Source: Rhizaria sp. SCN 62-66
Lineage: Eukaryota > Rhizaria, unplaced
Reading direction: 5' to 3'
DNA length: 64,000 bases
Assembly: GCA_001724265.1 (NCBI GenBank)
Contig: MEDY01000022.1
Coordinates: forward strand, 62,001-126,000
Positions 12,801-23,100 of this stretch are shown in pieces. Below the pieces are notes generated by a model. The model ran no database searches. It was not told the DNA's origin and was given only the letters and a program-made list of their open reading frames with translations. The first letter of the stretch is position 1; every line of letters begins with the position of its first letter. A program made the position numbers and the translations under genes.

Positions 12801-15800
12801 GCAGCAGAGTCACGACGACGGAGGCTTCGGCGGTGTTGGACCGGGAGACGTTCAGAGGGCTGCCACCGGTCTTGTTGCCATCGCTTTTCGCGGCGCTAAC
12901 TTCAGGCGCGGGCTCAGGGAAGTCTTCGGCGTCGGTCGCGGCGAGAGTGCGAGCCCTCGCAGCAGTCGCAGTTAGCGGCACGCTGTCCTCGCCCGCGCCC
13001 TGTTCTGCAGTCGAGTCGCTCTTCGCTGTCGCAGCAGCTGACTTCGCAGCAGGCGCGGCGGGCTTGCCCTTGCGCGCACCGGCAGCAGCAGCGCCCTTTT
13101 TACCCCCGGGACCTGCAGCACCGGCGGACGGCGCGCTGGACTTGGCGCCCCCGGCCCATCCGCAGCGCTCGTGCCACTCTTTAAGCTGTGGAAGCACGCG
13201 CACGCCGCGCTCGCCGTCAGCGCCGACGCGGCCCGCGACGCCCGCACCGCCCTCGCTGGCCAACTCGTCCTCGTTGGCGCCCGTGCCGGCCGTGTCGACA
13301 AAGATCCACGGGACGCGCAGACACGACGGCTGGTCCGCGCCGCGCTGCCGCACCGAGGCAACCTTCTTGCCCTGCGTCGTGTAAGCGACGGTGGGCGCGT
13401 CGAGCGCCAACGTCCGCGGGCCTGCTACGCCGGGGATCTGGTGCAGAAGCCGCGCGGCGACGGGTGCGGCGGCCTTGAGCTTCCCGCCGTAAAGCGCGTG
13501 GCTCGACCAGCGCATGATGTCGGCGTGCATACGGTACTGCACCGAGAGAATCGTCGCAAATCGCCCTACAGTCGGCGAGCAGCGCGGGACCACGCCGGAG
13601 GTACCGAAAAACGCCTTGCCCTCCGGGGTGGAGACACCGTCTGCGGACCGCATGACCCGTTCGAACAAAGTCACGCCGAAGCCCTTTGCGAGCGCGACGT
13701 CAGAGAGGATCGTGGGCGGGAGCTGCAGGTGGTCACCGGCTAGTACAAGGCGGGGAGCCTGCAGCAGAGGGATCAAACAGGCGATTTCGAGCGCTTGCGC
13801 AGCCTCGTCGATGACGACGACGTCGAAGATGCAGTTGCGCACAGCGTAAGAGCGTGCGCCCGCACAAGTCGTCACTACAACGTTGCTGCACGCAAGCACG
13901 CGGTTCACGGAGCGCCTACTCACCTTCTTAAGGTCGTCGGACAGCGCGCGGACCTCTGTGCGTGCCTCCCGCATCTCCGCCCTGGCCTGCGCGCTGGGCG
14001 CCTGCTTCTTGGCGGTGGCATAGCGCTTCTCGGCCTTGGCCAGGTCGCTGCGCAGCGCGGCGACCACGGGCCCGTCGTCGCTGGACGCAGTGAGGTGGTC
14101 GAGGCTGTGCGCAACGACGTCGGGCGTCAGCCGCGCCGGGTGGCCCACGCGCACAACCGACACGGGAATCGAGCCCAGCGCCTCCGCAACGCCGACATTG
14201 CCGCCGGCCGCCGCGGGCGCGGACGCGGCAGTGGCGTTGCCCTGCGTGGCACCCGCGAGCGCGAGCAGCGACGCCACGGCGGCAGCGCCCTCCGCGGGGG
14301 TGATGGCGGCCAGCGCGGCGGAGTCGACGGCGTGCTGCTCCTGCGCGGTGAGGGGGACCGGCGCCTCGGGCAGGCCGGCGCAGACCCAGCGGGCGAGCGG
14401 GATCAAGCGGGGGTCCTCGTCGAGATCATCGGTGACTCGGGGCGGCTTGATTTCAGCGCCCCCGTCGAGAGAGACGGAGTCAGCGGCCGCGAGCAGGGCG
14501 TTGGCCTTGCGGACAGCGCGCAGCCAGTGCGGCTGCGACATGGGCTTATGCAGGACACCATCGTACAGACTTGCGAGCGCAGTGCGCTGGACGGAAGTTA
14601 GGCCATAGGCGTCGACAGCATTAACATCGACTGCATTGCCGTCTTCCTCCGCTTCTTCGTCTGCCTCAACGTCGTCCCCTCCATCGGCATTCGCATCACC
14701 GTCATCTTTCTTACTCGCAGCGGAGGCAGCGGCAGAGGCAGCAGCAGCGGCGGCAACCGCGGCGGCCGCAGCGGAGCGCTTGAACCGCGCCGCCGCGTTG
14801 GCGAGGGCGGCCGTCTTGCGCTTCAGGTTGCGCGCGCGCTGGGCCTGATGCGCAGCGTTGCCGCCGTAGTCGCTCACGATGCGCTCAACGATGTTGTCCG
14901 CGGCCACGTTTGACGGCGCGCAGGCGAGCACGCGGAGCCCCCGGGCGGTGAGCTGCGCGATCAGCTCGACGACCGCGGTGGTCTTGCCAGTGCCGGGCGG
15001 TCCGTGAATGAGTGCGACGGGCGATTGCGAGGGGTACGGTGAGGGGCTGTAGGGCCCGGTGACGTTGGACGGCCGCAGCGGGGGCGCGAGCGCGCGCGAG
15101 ATGGCAATCAGCTGCGGCGCATTCAGCGGGCGCGTGGGGAACCAGCGCAGTGAAGTGGCCGTCACGGCTGCCTCGGCGGTAGGCGCAATGACTTCGGTGT
15201 CGATGTCGGCCGCCAGTGGAGGGGCCGTGCTCGCGGACGCCGCGGTGGCGGCGCCGGTGGCCGTGGTCGTGGCGGGGGTAACGGGCGTGTTCTCGCCCCA
15301 ACCCCACTTGTATGATAGGAGGTCGGCCTGGTGGGTTACTGTGTCGCGCAGGGCCTCGAGGCGAATCGCGTCACGCTTGCTATCCGCAACCACTGCAGCT
15401 GTGCTAGTATTGTCAGTCTTAGACTTTGCGTCGGACTTCTTCTTCATTTTCGCCTCAAGCGCTGTGAGCTGAGTCGCGACGGCGGCCAGCCCTGCGTCCT
15501 CAACGGCGCGCGTGCTTGGGTCGCCGACTGCGGTGCCCTTGAACAGCACGTCGATGACGGGGCGCGCGCGGGCCTCAAAGTTGGTATAGTCGCTCTCGAG
15601 CTGCGCCAGCACGTCCGAGTAGGCACGAAACGTCACATCATTGCCGGACTTGTAGATCGTGTAGGTGTAGCTCGACGCGTTGCTGTTGTCGCGAGTACTG
15701 GAAAAGCTCGCCAGGGTCTGCGACAGCGGACAGGATGCGTTGATGACGTCGAAGCAGACTGTGATGGAGTTGGCGTCTGTGGTGGTGACGACGCCGTTGG

Positions 15801-16305
15801 AGAATGACTTCGCGACGTTGCCGGACGCGGCGGACACGTTCGCAGCGAGATCTTTGCCCGTAACGGGCGCGTCGGCCTTCTGCACGCCCGCGGCGACCTC
15901 CATGGCGTGCTTGCGCCTGTCCCAGCGCGAGTCGTCATCGGCGCCGGCGGTGGACATCTGCGGCAGCGGCGTGCCGGTGATGCACACCTGCGCCAGGTCG
16001 CGCGTCGAGAACGAGTGCTCGTTGCCGATCTCCTGCGCGCTGGTAAAGGTCACGTGCGTGCGCCCGTACATGTCTTTGTGCGTGGCGGTGACGGCGAGCT
16101 TGGTGACGCAGAGGCCGTCTAGCACGAGCGAATGCTGCGAATTGTTGGCCAGCGTGTCCAGCTCCTTCGTAAGCTCCTCGAGACGCTCAACGTTGACGAG
16201 CTCGCGCATGTGGGTAGTGTAGTCCTTCAAATCAAATGGCTTTGCTGCCGCCGGGGCATCGGATGCTGCCGAGGAAGGCTTTGCCGATGTCTTTGATGTC
16301 GACAT
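9802..16305 (-). CDS. IGHMBP2: IGHMBP2/Hcs1-like SF1B helicase with AN1 zinc finger
   Basis: One exon, 2,167 residues, stop TGA. Human IGHMBP2 is 993 residues, so this copy is about twice the usual length, mostly through Ala/Ser/Thr-rich inserts. The N-terminus (residues about 30-85, including LCVTKLAVTATHKDMYGRTHV) matches the beta-barrel domain in front of the IGHMBP2 helicase core. Helicase motifs in order: GPPGTGKTT (about 435), APSNVAADNI (Ia), VVIDEAAQALE (II, about 830), AGDHLQLPP (III), QYRMHADI (IV), and TVDGFQGREKDLV followed by NVAITRAKRAIVVVGD (V/VI). A complete AN1 zinc finger lies at about 2037-2072 with all Cys and His ligands (CGLAGC ... CQHC ... CVEH ... HGC). The R3H domain usual in IGHMBP2 is not evident; a region at about 1765-1835 may be a ubiquitin-like fold instead. 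The family unwinds RNA or DNA 5' to 3' and is linked to ribosomes and replication. Confidence 0.9.
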   Translation of the reverse strand: MSTSKTSAKPSSAASDAPAAAKPFDLKDYTTHMRELVNVERLEELTKELDTLANNSQHSLVLDGLCVTKLAVTATHKDMYGRTHVTFTSAQEIGNEHSFSTRDLAQVCITGTPLPQMSTAGADDDSRWDRRKHAMEVAAGVQKADAPVTGKDLAANVSAASGNVAKSFSNGVVTTTDANSITVCFDVINASCPLSQTLASFSSTRDNSNASSYTYTIYKSGNDVTFRAYSDVLAQLESDYTNFEARARPVIDVLFKGTAVGDPSTRAVEDAGLAAVATQLTALEAKMKKKSDAKSKTDNTSTAAVVADSKRDAIRLEALRDTVTHQADLLSYKWGWGENTPVTPATTTATGAATAASASTAPPLAADIDTEVIAPTAEAAVTATSLRWFPTRPLNAPQLIAISRALAPPLRPSNVTGPYSPSPYPSQSPVALIHGPPGTGKTTAVVELIAQLTARGLRVLACAPSNVAADNIVERIVSDYGGNAAHQAQRARNLKRKTAALANAAARFKRSAAAAAVAAAAAASAAASAASKKDDGDANADGGDDVEADEEAEEDGNAVDVNAVDAYGLTSVQRTALASLYDGVLHKPMSQPHWLRAVRKANALLAAADSVSLDGGAEIKPPRVTDDLDEDPRLIPLARWVCAGLPEAPVPLTAQEQHAVDSAALAAITPAEGAAAVASLLALAGATQGNATAASAPAAAGGNVGVAEALGSIPVSVVRVGHPARLTPDVVAHSLDHLTASSDDGPVVAALRSDLAKAEKRYATAKKQAPSAQARAEMREARTEVRALSDDLKKVSRRSVNRVLACSNVVVTTCAGARSYAVRNCIFDVVVIDEAAQALEIACLIPLLQAPRLVLAGDHLQLPPTILSDVALAKGFGVTLFERVMRSADGVSTPEGKAFFGTSGVVPRCSPTVGRFATILSVQYRMHADIMRWSSHALYGGKLKAAAPVAARLLHQIPGVAGPRTLALDAPTVAYTTQGKKVASVRQRGADQPSCLRVPWIFVDTAGTGANEDELASEGGAGVAGRVGADGERGVRVLPQLKEWHERCGWAGGAKSSAPSAGAAGPGGKKGAAAAGARKGKPAAPAAKSAAATAKSDSTAEQGAGEDSVPLTATAARARTLAATDAEDFPEPAPEVSAAKSDGNKTGGSPLNVSRSNTAEASVVVTLLLHFLSFNLLPSRVAVITPYRAQVRLLKASAYLAPFIAEGLEIGTVDGFQGREKDLVLVSMVRSNEHGEVGFLEDKRRMNVAITRAKRAIVVVGDSDTIGCSEFLEGIVEYSQKHGQVRTADELFVMDGSFLSDKDKSKDADSSKETAAYDAAKSKVQQAVDMAAAATTALNATSKASVSTPEPVSSDATSKPEDAPTDVSATATNSTAVSAAYATSMLKEPAVPEWQQRHAEAEAAGDEGYTEVPVYNAAAALAAVAAAADQQRLADEAAAAAKRAAADAAARAARPATPPPPATVTRAAAAALGSLCQLPLRPPQSPDPAAAAAAAKRAVSFVPYAEVAWGKLKFTVPLSAPRRCATAEEAAEAAAAVAAAAATASAASVAAAAAESVKNDIVLVEDISVAVSSFNAISVQTSGSVDGTNAAATGASSKGKSSWYTAPSAAGPVTKEQKAAQKSAKANTQVGLSNAALARVPLPNGCTYAGVAVGAGGVSSCLEAAAAEDADAAPWAPFVVDERCDLISTAKQVISSSESSDNAGSLSAIPAIAAVSAAATANAATSAVSVSAVTAAEYAAAHSLSLQGTDSDSAYFFHAPVTRLNFGEFLHSVSAQTGVPAGVLKVTHRGRMVKSDADMNTAVDAALSLRARAGVAAAANSANAAHTAEEHRSPVVQFVVIGASVGEPTAGPLFLAKLKEKQLALVTLQAQENSSDVTVKTAPASVPEPTAKPAALAPAPVSATKPTAIATSHKPAAKPAPAAVPVAAKPVASRFTGGGALGSAPGAAEGVSRLGYTIRQQASSAVSSSLVPSDPSRPLSHPLLALPVVAAVPESSNADEPVDTAASSKASQNKSGKKKANTDDDDDIDAVLSELRVGQCGLAGCKTKSSYNRYPCQHCRREYCVEHRNPLFHGCERDAEVANRATAIANATASVVRAADKPGWGSGTVGSATEAERARSRFAGSAAMKPLSEAERKRALDKAKERLAEAGGHSQQKKKDDDKNKKK

Positions 16306-16895
16306 CGCACAGCAAAGCTAACAGTGAATTAGGCGAGAGAATCAAGGATGGAGTAGAGCTTAGATGTGAGAGTTAGAGCATACAATTACATATTCGAACT
16401 GGTATATACATTACACATCGAATAATATAGCATATATATCATTTAACAGAGTATATGACACATAAACAACAATGCTAATTCGGAATCAAATGACTGCTGT
16501 AGTCGTGATGTTCCGTGTCGCAAAACAGCACTTGTGGCCAGATCTATAATTCGACGTATACATCGCGATAAAAAGGAATATAGATACGCTATGCGCTTTT
16601 ATGAACTGTAATGTTTGGAATCAATGCCGGATTCAAGTACCAAGACCATCAGGCATCATTAAAGCATGTACATCTTGAGTGTACGTTCAGTTGCAACCTA
16701 TTGCTGTGATGATCGTTCGTCTAAAAAATGTGGACGTATGCTTTGAATTAAACATCAATAGTGCAATAATGGCAAATGTGGAGAGTAAATTAATTGTATG
16801 ATCTGTGTAAGCTAATTCAGTAGTGTTGGCTAAGTAAAAAATAATGATCAAAGTCATCATACAATAGTGAAGTAACATGTAACACAGCGCCACAT
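16306..16895. other. Intergenic region
   Basis: AT-rich gap between the helicase start and the 3' end of the giant gene, both on the minus strand. It should hold the helicase promoter. A 68-codon open frame at 16687-16893 is AT-driven and not supported. Confidence 0.6.
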
Positions 16896-17070
16896 TTACT
16901 GTTGATCATCTTCTTCATTCTGTTCAGACATGAAAGCAGGCAATGCAACCGACCACTCTGGGTGCACCCCGGTTCCGGCATCAGAGCGCCTAGAACGAGA
17001 CGCCTTGGTGTTTTTTTCGCTTTGACGACTTTGCTGCAAACTCGCCTGAGGCTGCACGAGCCCGTCTTGA

Positions 17071-17116
<46 letters not shown>

Positions 17117-20100
17117 GGGGCTGATTGTGCGGCAATTGTTGTTGATGTAGCTGGGCCTGTTCGGAATGCATCTGCTGTTGATGGTACATTGCATGCTGAT
17201 CCAACTGGTGCTGCTGCTGCTCGTAGTAAGGCTCCTGTGAGACAAAGCCTCTGTCAATATGAGCATGATCTGCAACAGCAGGAGCCGTGAGCTCAAGCGT
17301 CGACATGCCGCCATCGAAGCTGTGTTTACGGTCAACGCCCGCAGCCTCGGTAGAATACTGAGAGAACTGGGCGGAATCCACGGGCTGGTTCATGATCTGC
17401 TGCATATCGTGATGCTCATGTAGCTGTTTGTCTTGCTGTTGTTGGTAAAGTTCGTACTTGTGCCGCTCTTTGCTCTCCATCGCCTGCCGCATCGCAAGCT
17501 GGCGCTGCTGCTCTACCACCTCAGGCTGCTGCTGGTACAGCTCCTCTTGTCGCAGTTTGTCCTGGTGTTGGATGTAGGCTGCGTGGTCCAGGAACTCCTG
17601 CGGCGTCGGGAGCAGGGCGCCGTACTCAGAAACGTAACCAGACTGGAACTGAGCCTGCTGTGCTGGCTGATACTGGTCTGACTGCTGATGATACGCGGGG
17701 TTAGCGTTGAGAACGTCATGAATCGCACCAGCACCATGTCCATGTTGTTCATACTGACCGTCGTAGTTGTTCTGAGAATACACGTTAGTGCTATCATCAA
17801 CACTGCCAGCGTGAAAACTGTTGGGGATGTCGGCATTAGAATAAGACTGGCCTTGATACATAGACTCTTCAATCCGTGTATCAACACCGTGAATCTGCTG
17901 CTGTTGTTGGTATTGCTGGTGCTGTTGGGAATCAGCTTGCAACGGGTCGACTCCTGTTCCGTAGCCGTAACTCAGCGGCACTGGAGCCTCCATCATGCGC
18001 TCCTGCCGTTGCCTCTGCAGCAGTTCGGTCTGCTGACTATAGTCGGACATCGTGGCCTGCCACTGCAGGTACTGGTTGCGCAGATGCAGCCATTCGTTGT
18101 ACAACCCTTCCTGGCGGTACTGGTATTGATCCTGCGTCTCCCAGTCAAACGCGTTCGTGGGCACAAACTGGTCGCCGACGTCTTGCGGCACAGCGAGCTC
18201 GATCTCATGGTCAGGGCGCGGGTACTGACCGTGGTCCACGTAGCGAGGATATTGCCCGATGGCGTGACCATGAGGGTGTTGCTGCTGAGCGGGATACTGC
18301 GCCTGCTGAGCAGATGCATCCCCTGAGTTTTGATGAGCAATAGTACCGTCAGTATAGTGACTGTTGCCAGACGCACCCTCGTAGTTTTGCTCTTGACTAG
18401 GATAATCACTTGCGCCGTAGTAGTTAGGGTCAGAATACTACTGGTTGTGCCCATGCCAGTCAGAGCTGCTTACATCAGTCGCAACATAGTGTCCGTCAAC
18501 AGTTCCGTCATTGTAAGCATCAGCGTTTGGGTTGTACAAGGATGAGTTATCGATATTAGCGCCTGTGGGCATCGGTAACGGCACAACACAGTTTACGTCA
18601 CCAGCTTCGTCGTACGTCTCCTCAATCATAATACCGACGTTCGAGTCCGCGCCGCTTTCACCAGCAGTATCAATCGCAAGACTCTGATGATGAGGTTGGT
18701 GTTGATGTTGATGGTATTGCTGCAGGTGCTGTTGTGACTCCGACAGATCAGGGTGAAGAGCAGTCTCCAGTGCGTTCTGCCAGTCGTCTGGGCTGTTCAC
18801 GTTCACTTCAGCGATCGGCGACTGCATCTGGGAGTCATTGACCGTCCCGGTCTCCGCAGCAGCCGCAGCAGCCGTTGCGGCGGCAACGGCGTCAGCGAAC
18901 GGTTGAAACAGATTCTGCTGCCGCAACTGGTGGATGTGTTCATCGCTCAGCTGCGAGTACACACCCGTCACGAGCACCTCGGTATCACCTGCGTCGTCAG
19001 CTGCTGACTGCCCAGCGTGACCGAGACCGGAGCCCGCGCCGCTGCCGCCAGCACCAGCAACAACGGAAGCGACTTGGCGGTACAGGTGGGTATGCTTCAG
19101 CTGCGCCGGGATCCTGTCGGCGACTGGCTGCAGCGTGCTGGTGACTGTGTTGAACACAGACCGCAGCACACCGTTGCCGCTGGCAGCGCCACGAGCAGTT
19201 GCAGCAGCAACCTGCTGCTGTTGTTGCTGTTGCTGCTGTAAGCGATAGTCACTAGTACTCCCGTGAGCGTTCCCAGCTGCGTCATAGCCATAATAACTAC
19301 TCGCACCAGCCCGGCCGCTGCCTCCGCCACCGAGACCGACGAGCGCGCCGAGTCCGCCGCCTGCGTTACTATTTTGAGCCCTGGACTGCGACGAGTCGCC
19401 TGCAGCAGCCATCGCCTCGCGCGCGGTGAGAACGCGGTCGATATCGTTGCGGTACAGCGCGGTGTGTGTCTTGGCCATCCGGCGCCACTGAAACAGTAGA
19501 TCTCCCAGAGCGTCGCTGGTGACGGCAGAGCGCAGCTCAGCAGCAGCAGCAGAGGGCAGTGAAGGAAACAGAGCGCCGCCGCGGCTTAGCGTCTTCGTAG
19601 GATTCGACTTCACAGAGTGAGTTGCTGCGGCCGTAGTGTGGACAACACGCACGTGTGACTGTGTCGCTGCGGCGCGGCGTGAAGTGGCGGCACGCAGCAG
19701 CGACGTCTCAAGCAGTTGCCCTGCCTTAACAGCGGCGAGCGTCACCACAGCGCTGCACGTGTCAGAGTGACGGTAGCTGACAAACGGCGGCAACAGCACC
19801 GGCAGCGACGCAGCGTGTGCAGCACAAGCCTCGGACTGTTCCAGGTTGCTCAGAGTGGCGGCGCCGCGCCGACCGGCTCCAGTGTTCCGGCTTGTGTAAC
19901 CTGACCCCAGCGCCGGCGAGGTGGCGTCGTCCAAAGTCATTTGGCGCAGAGATATGATCGGAGTGCACGCTTCGGTTGATATACCAGCTGGCACGGCGGG
20001 CGGCTTGGTTGTAAAAACGCGCAACATGTTCGAGAGGCCCAGTGCAGCTGTGCCAAGCTTGGCATCCGCAGCGATGAGAGCTTGAGGTGGGAGGTCAACG

Positions 20101-23100
20101 GAAAGAGCACGAACTGCACTGTTGTCGTCGTTCATATCGCTTGCAGACTCGGTAAAGGCGAGCATAGGCGCAACGTCGGCGTGCGAAATCGATAGCAAGC
20201 GCGGCAGGTGTTGGACCAGCAGCTCGGATACACGATTGCTGGTGGCGAGCGCACTCGCCCTCTGTCCATCAGGACTGCTATTCAGGCCGAGAGTCGGGAG
20301 AGCAACCGTAGCAGAGTCCAACTGCGACGATGCATACCGTGGGAACTGTTTACTAGCGCGCTTGCTAGGATGCAAGCGACCTCCGACAGCGTCGGCAACT
20401 CCGCTAGTGTAGCTATCGAGCTCGTTCAGCATCAAGTGCAAGTGATCTAAGCGCACCGATGACCGCGCCGGGTCTGACAGCGGCACACGCCGCAGCAGCT
20501 GGCCTCGATCGCTGCACCGCGTTCCGGGCATGATGCGGGCGTTAGAGTATGCAACCACTGTGAGACCGAGTGCCTGCTGTTGCTGCTGGTGATGCTGGAG
20601 AAGAGAAACATGTGACTGCGCTGCCGTCGCGCCAGGGGGCGTGCGCGGGAGCTTGCCGCGGACGGTGACGGGCGTGACGGTAAGCAGCAGCTGTTTGCGG
20701 TTTGCGACATCGTGATAGAGGGCGCGTGTTGTGGCGTCAATGAAGTTAGTCCCCTCGAGTGCAATAGGAAGGCGCAACTCATACTTGCGAGCCCGAGCAG
20801 CATTTGCACCAAACGTACTGTCGGCAAGGCTTGATGTGATCGTGCTTTCACTTGGGGCATAGAACAGAGTACGGTGATCTAAAGCGGCTAGCGATGAAAC
20901 AGCAAGAGCCAGCACCGTGTCCTGGTCATTGTGCAGTTCAACAGCGGACTTCGGAGACGAAGATGCTGAAAGCTTAAGCGCGGCACGGCCGTATGCGTTC
21001 GCGACAAGTCCAACAAAGCTACAGAGACCGCATGCATTCGCAGTCACAGCGTTAAGAGCGTCGTGAGCTGTAGCGCTCGTCTCAGAAACTGAGTTTTTAT
21101 CAGCGGAAACCGCGTTGGCCGCAGCGAACACAGTGTTTGTATCCGGTGCTGATGCCGACAGCAGCCGCAGGAGTGTTGTGGTGTGCGCACGGTCTTGCCC
21201 TGCGTTGATGATCACGGGCATCCACCGAGTGCTGTCGACTGCGTAGCCCTGCAGAGCGGGCAGCACGCGCAGCGGCTGCGGGATAATCGCAGTCGCCGCC
21301 GCCACAGTCGCCGTGGAGGCCGCAGAGTACGGGTAGGACGGCATCGGCGACGTGCCCAGTGACGGCGGACTCAGCAGTGGCGCTGCCGGGGTCGCCGCTG
21401 CGGATGCCGTGGCAGTAATCGCGGAGTAAGCCGGCAGCGCGGAGAATGATGACGCGCCGGAGGACATTGGCGAGAGCGTATGGGGAGTCAGCGGGGACGC
21501 ACTGGGGCCTGGGTGCGTAATGTGGGTAGACGAGAGTGCAGACTGAGCGCGGGCTCTATCATTGTAAGCTGCATGAGGGTGTGTAAAAGAGCGGAGAGTA
21601 GTGTGCAGAGCGTCAAAGTTAAGCCGCGTTCGGACGCCCAATTGAGGTGCGTTGAGATGCGCGAGCAACTCAGAATACGAATGAACAGTAATGCATGGAG
21701 CGCCGTCAGTAGAACTCTTAGGTCCGAAGACAGACAACGAAAGAGAATAGAAGTAGCTGCAGTGGGCACATAAAGGGCGATCAGACGCGTCAGAGACACC
21801 TTGGTTCGAAGGCTTCGAAAGGGCCGTCTCATGATCAGACAATAACGGAGCGAGAATGAACATATCATGTGCAATCTCCGAGTTGCGCTGGTTCTCAACA
21901 ACAAGCGCCACAGGGAAGCTGGGGTAGCTGTGACTGGGAATGTTCAGACTGCTGCTCGACGGCACGTGTGCGACAGCAGCAGCGTCGACCGGTGGTGTGG
22001 CAGCATTGCCGCGGTCGCTGCCGACTCCAGGGACGCCACCGCGGCGCCCGTTGGGGTAGGGGTTGTGGTGCGAGAGCGTATTTACCGATGTAAACGAGGT
22101 CAGCGAGTCGGACGACATGAATAGACCAGGCGTCTCACCTGCAACTTCATCGCCGGCGTTGGGGATGTTGCGATGATGGTTAAGCTCGACTGCGGGTGAA
22201 ATCGCAAGCGGCGTATCCGGCCCCGCTTCAGGTGTACCGTCACGGTGCAGAGGGAACCGGTGGCTGTGGCCGCTGACAGCGCCCGAACTGGTGACTCGCG
22301 CCAGCGCAAGACGGTCTCCACCTGCGGCAGAGTGGCCCCCGTGACCTGATCCCAATGGTAGAGCGTTTGTAGACGCGGAAGCCAGTGGATCAATCGCAAA
22401 GTCTGGCATTGTTGCGGACGACACAGACCGCGCCCGTGCCGCTGTTCCGGGACTTAGCGGGTGGGCCACGGGGTGGCCAGCAGTGGCATTCGCATTACCG
22501 GATGTAGCCGAGTGCGCGTGCGCCAGCGCCAGCGTATGTTGCTGCTACTGCTGTAGTGTCGGCGCGGAAGTGTGCGGAGACTGTGAACGCGGGCGCGAAT
22601 GCGAGCTCGACCGCTGCTGTTGCTGATGCATCTGCTGCTGGTAATGTTGCTGCTGCATAACCGAAGATGATTGTGGACGCGTTGCATGGCGGTTGGAGCC
22701 AGAGTCAAACGTCGTGTTAGCGCGAGCAATCGCTCCAAATCCATTGGTATTAGTGTTAGGGCCTGCAGTTAAAATGCGCGCGCGTTGACTTAGTGGCGGT
22801 AGCGGCGCGGCCGAGGCAGCTGCAGCTGGGGCACTGGCAACAGGGACTGCGCTCTGTGGTGACGTGAGCCCAGGAGTACTACGTGTGGCTGCGTTCTGCG
22901 CAAAGTTCAGCCGGCTACGCTGAGTCATCATGCCAACTGCAACAGGCGGCACAGCGGTGACCGCGACATTAGCAGGGTGCTGTTGTTGATGTTGATGTTG
23001 CAGTGGTAGTTGAGGCACCGCAGTTGGGTACTCAGCTACGGGAAACGGAGTATCAGCAGCCGTTGCTGTCGCATTCGTCGGAGTGCCAGCAGTGACCATG

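Noticed and set aside
19900-22469. SAC phosphatase domain in the giant protein
   Set aside because: The stretch SNARIMPGTRCSDRG resembles part of the SAC fold, but no CX5R catalytic motif was found, so it is mentioned only as a weak likeness.
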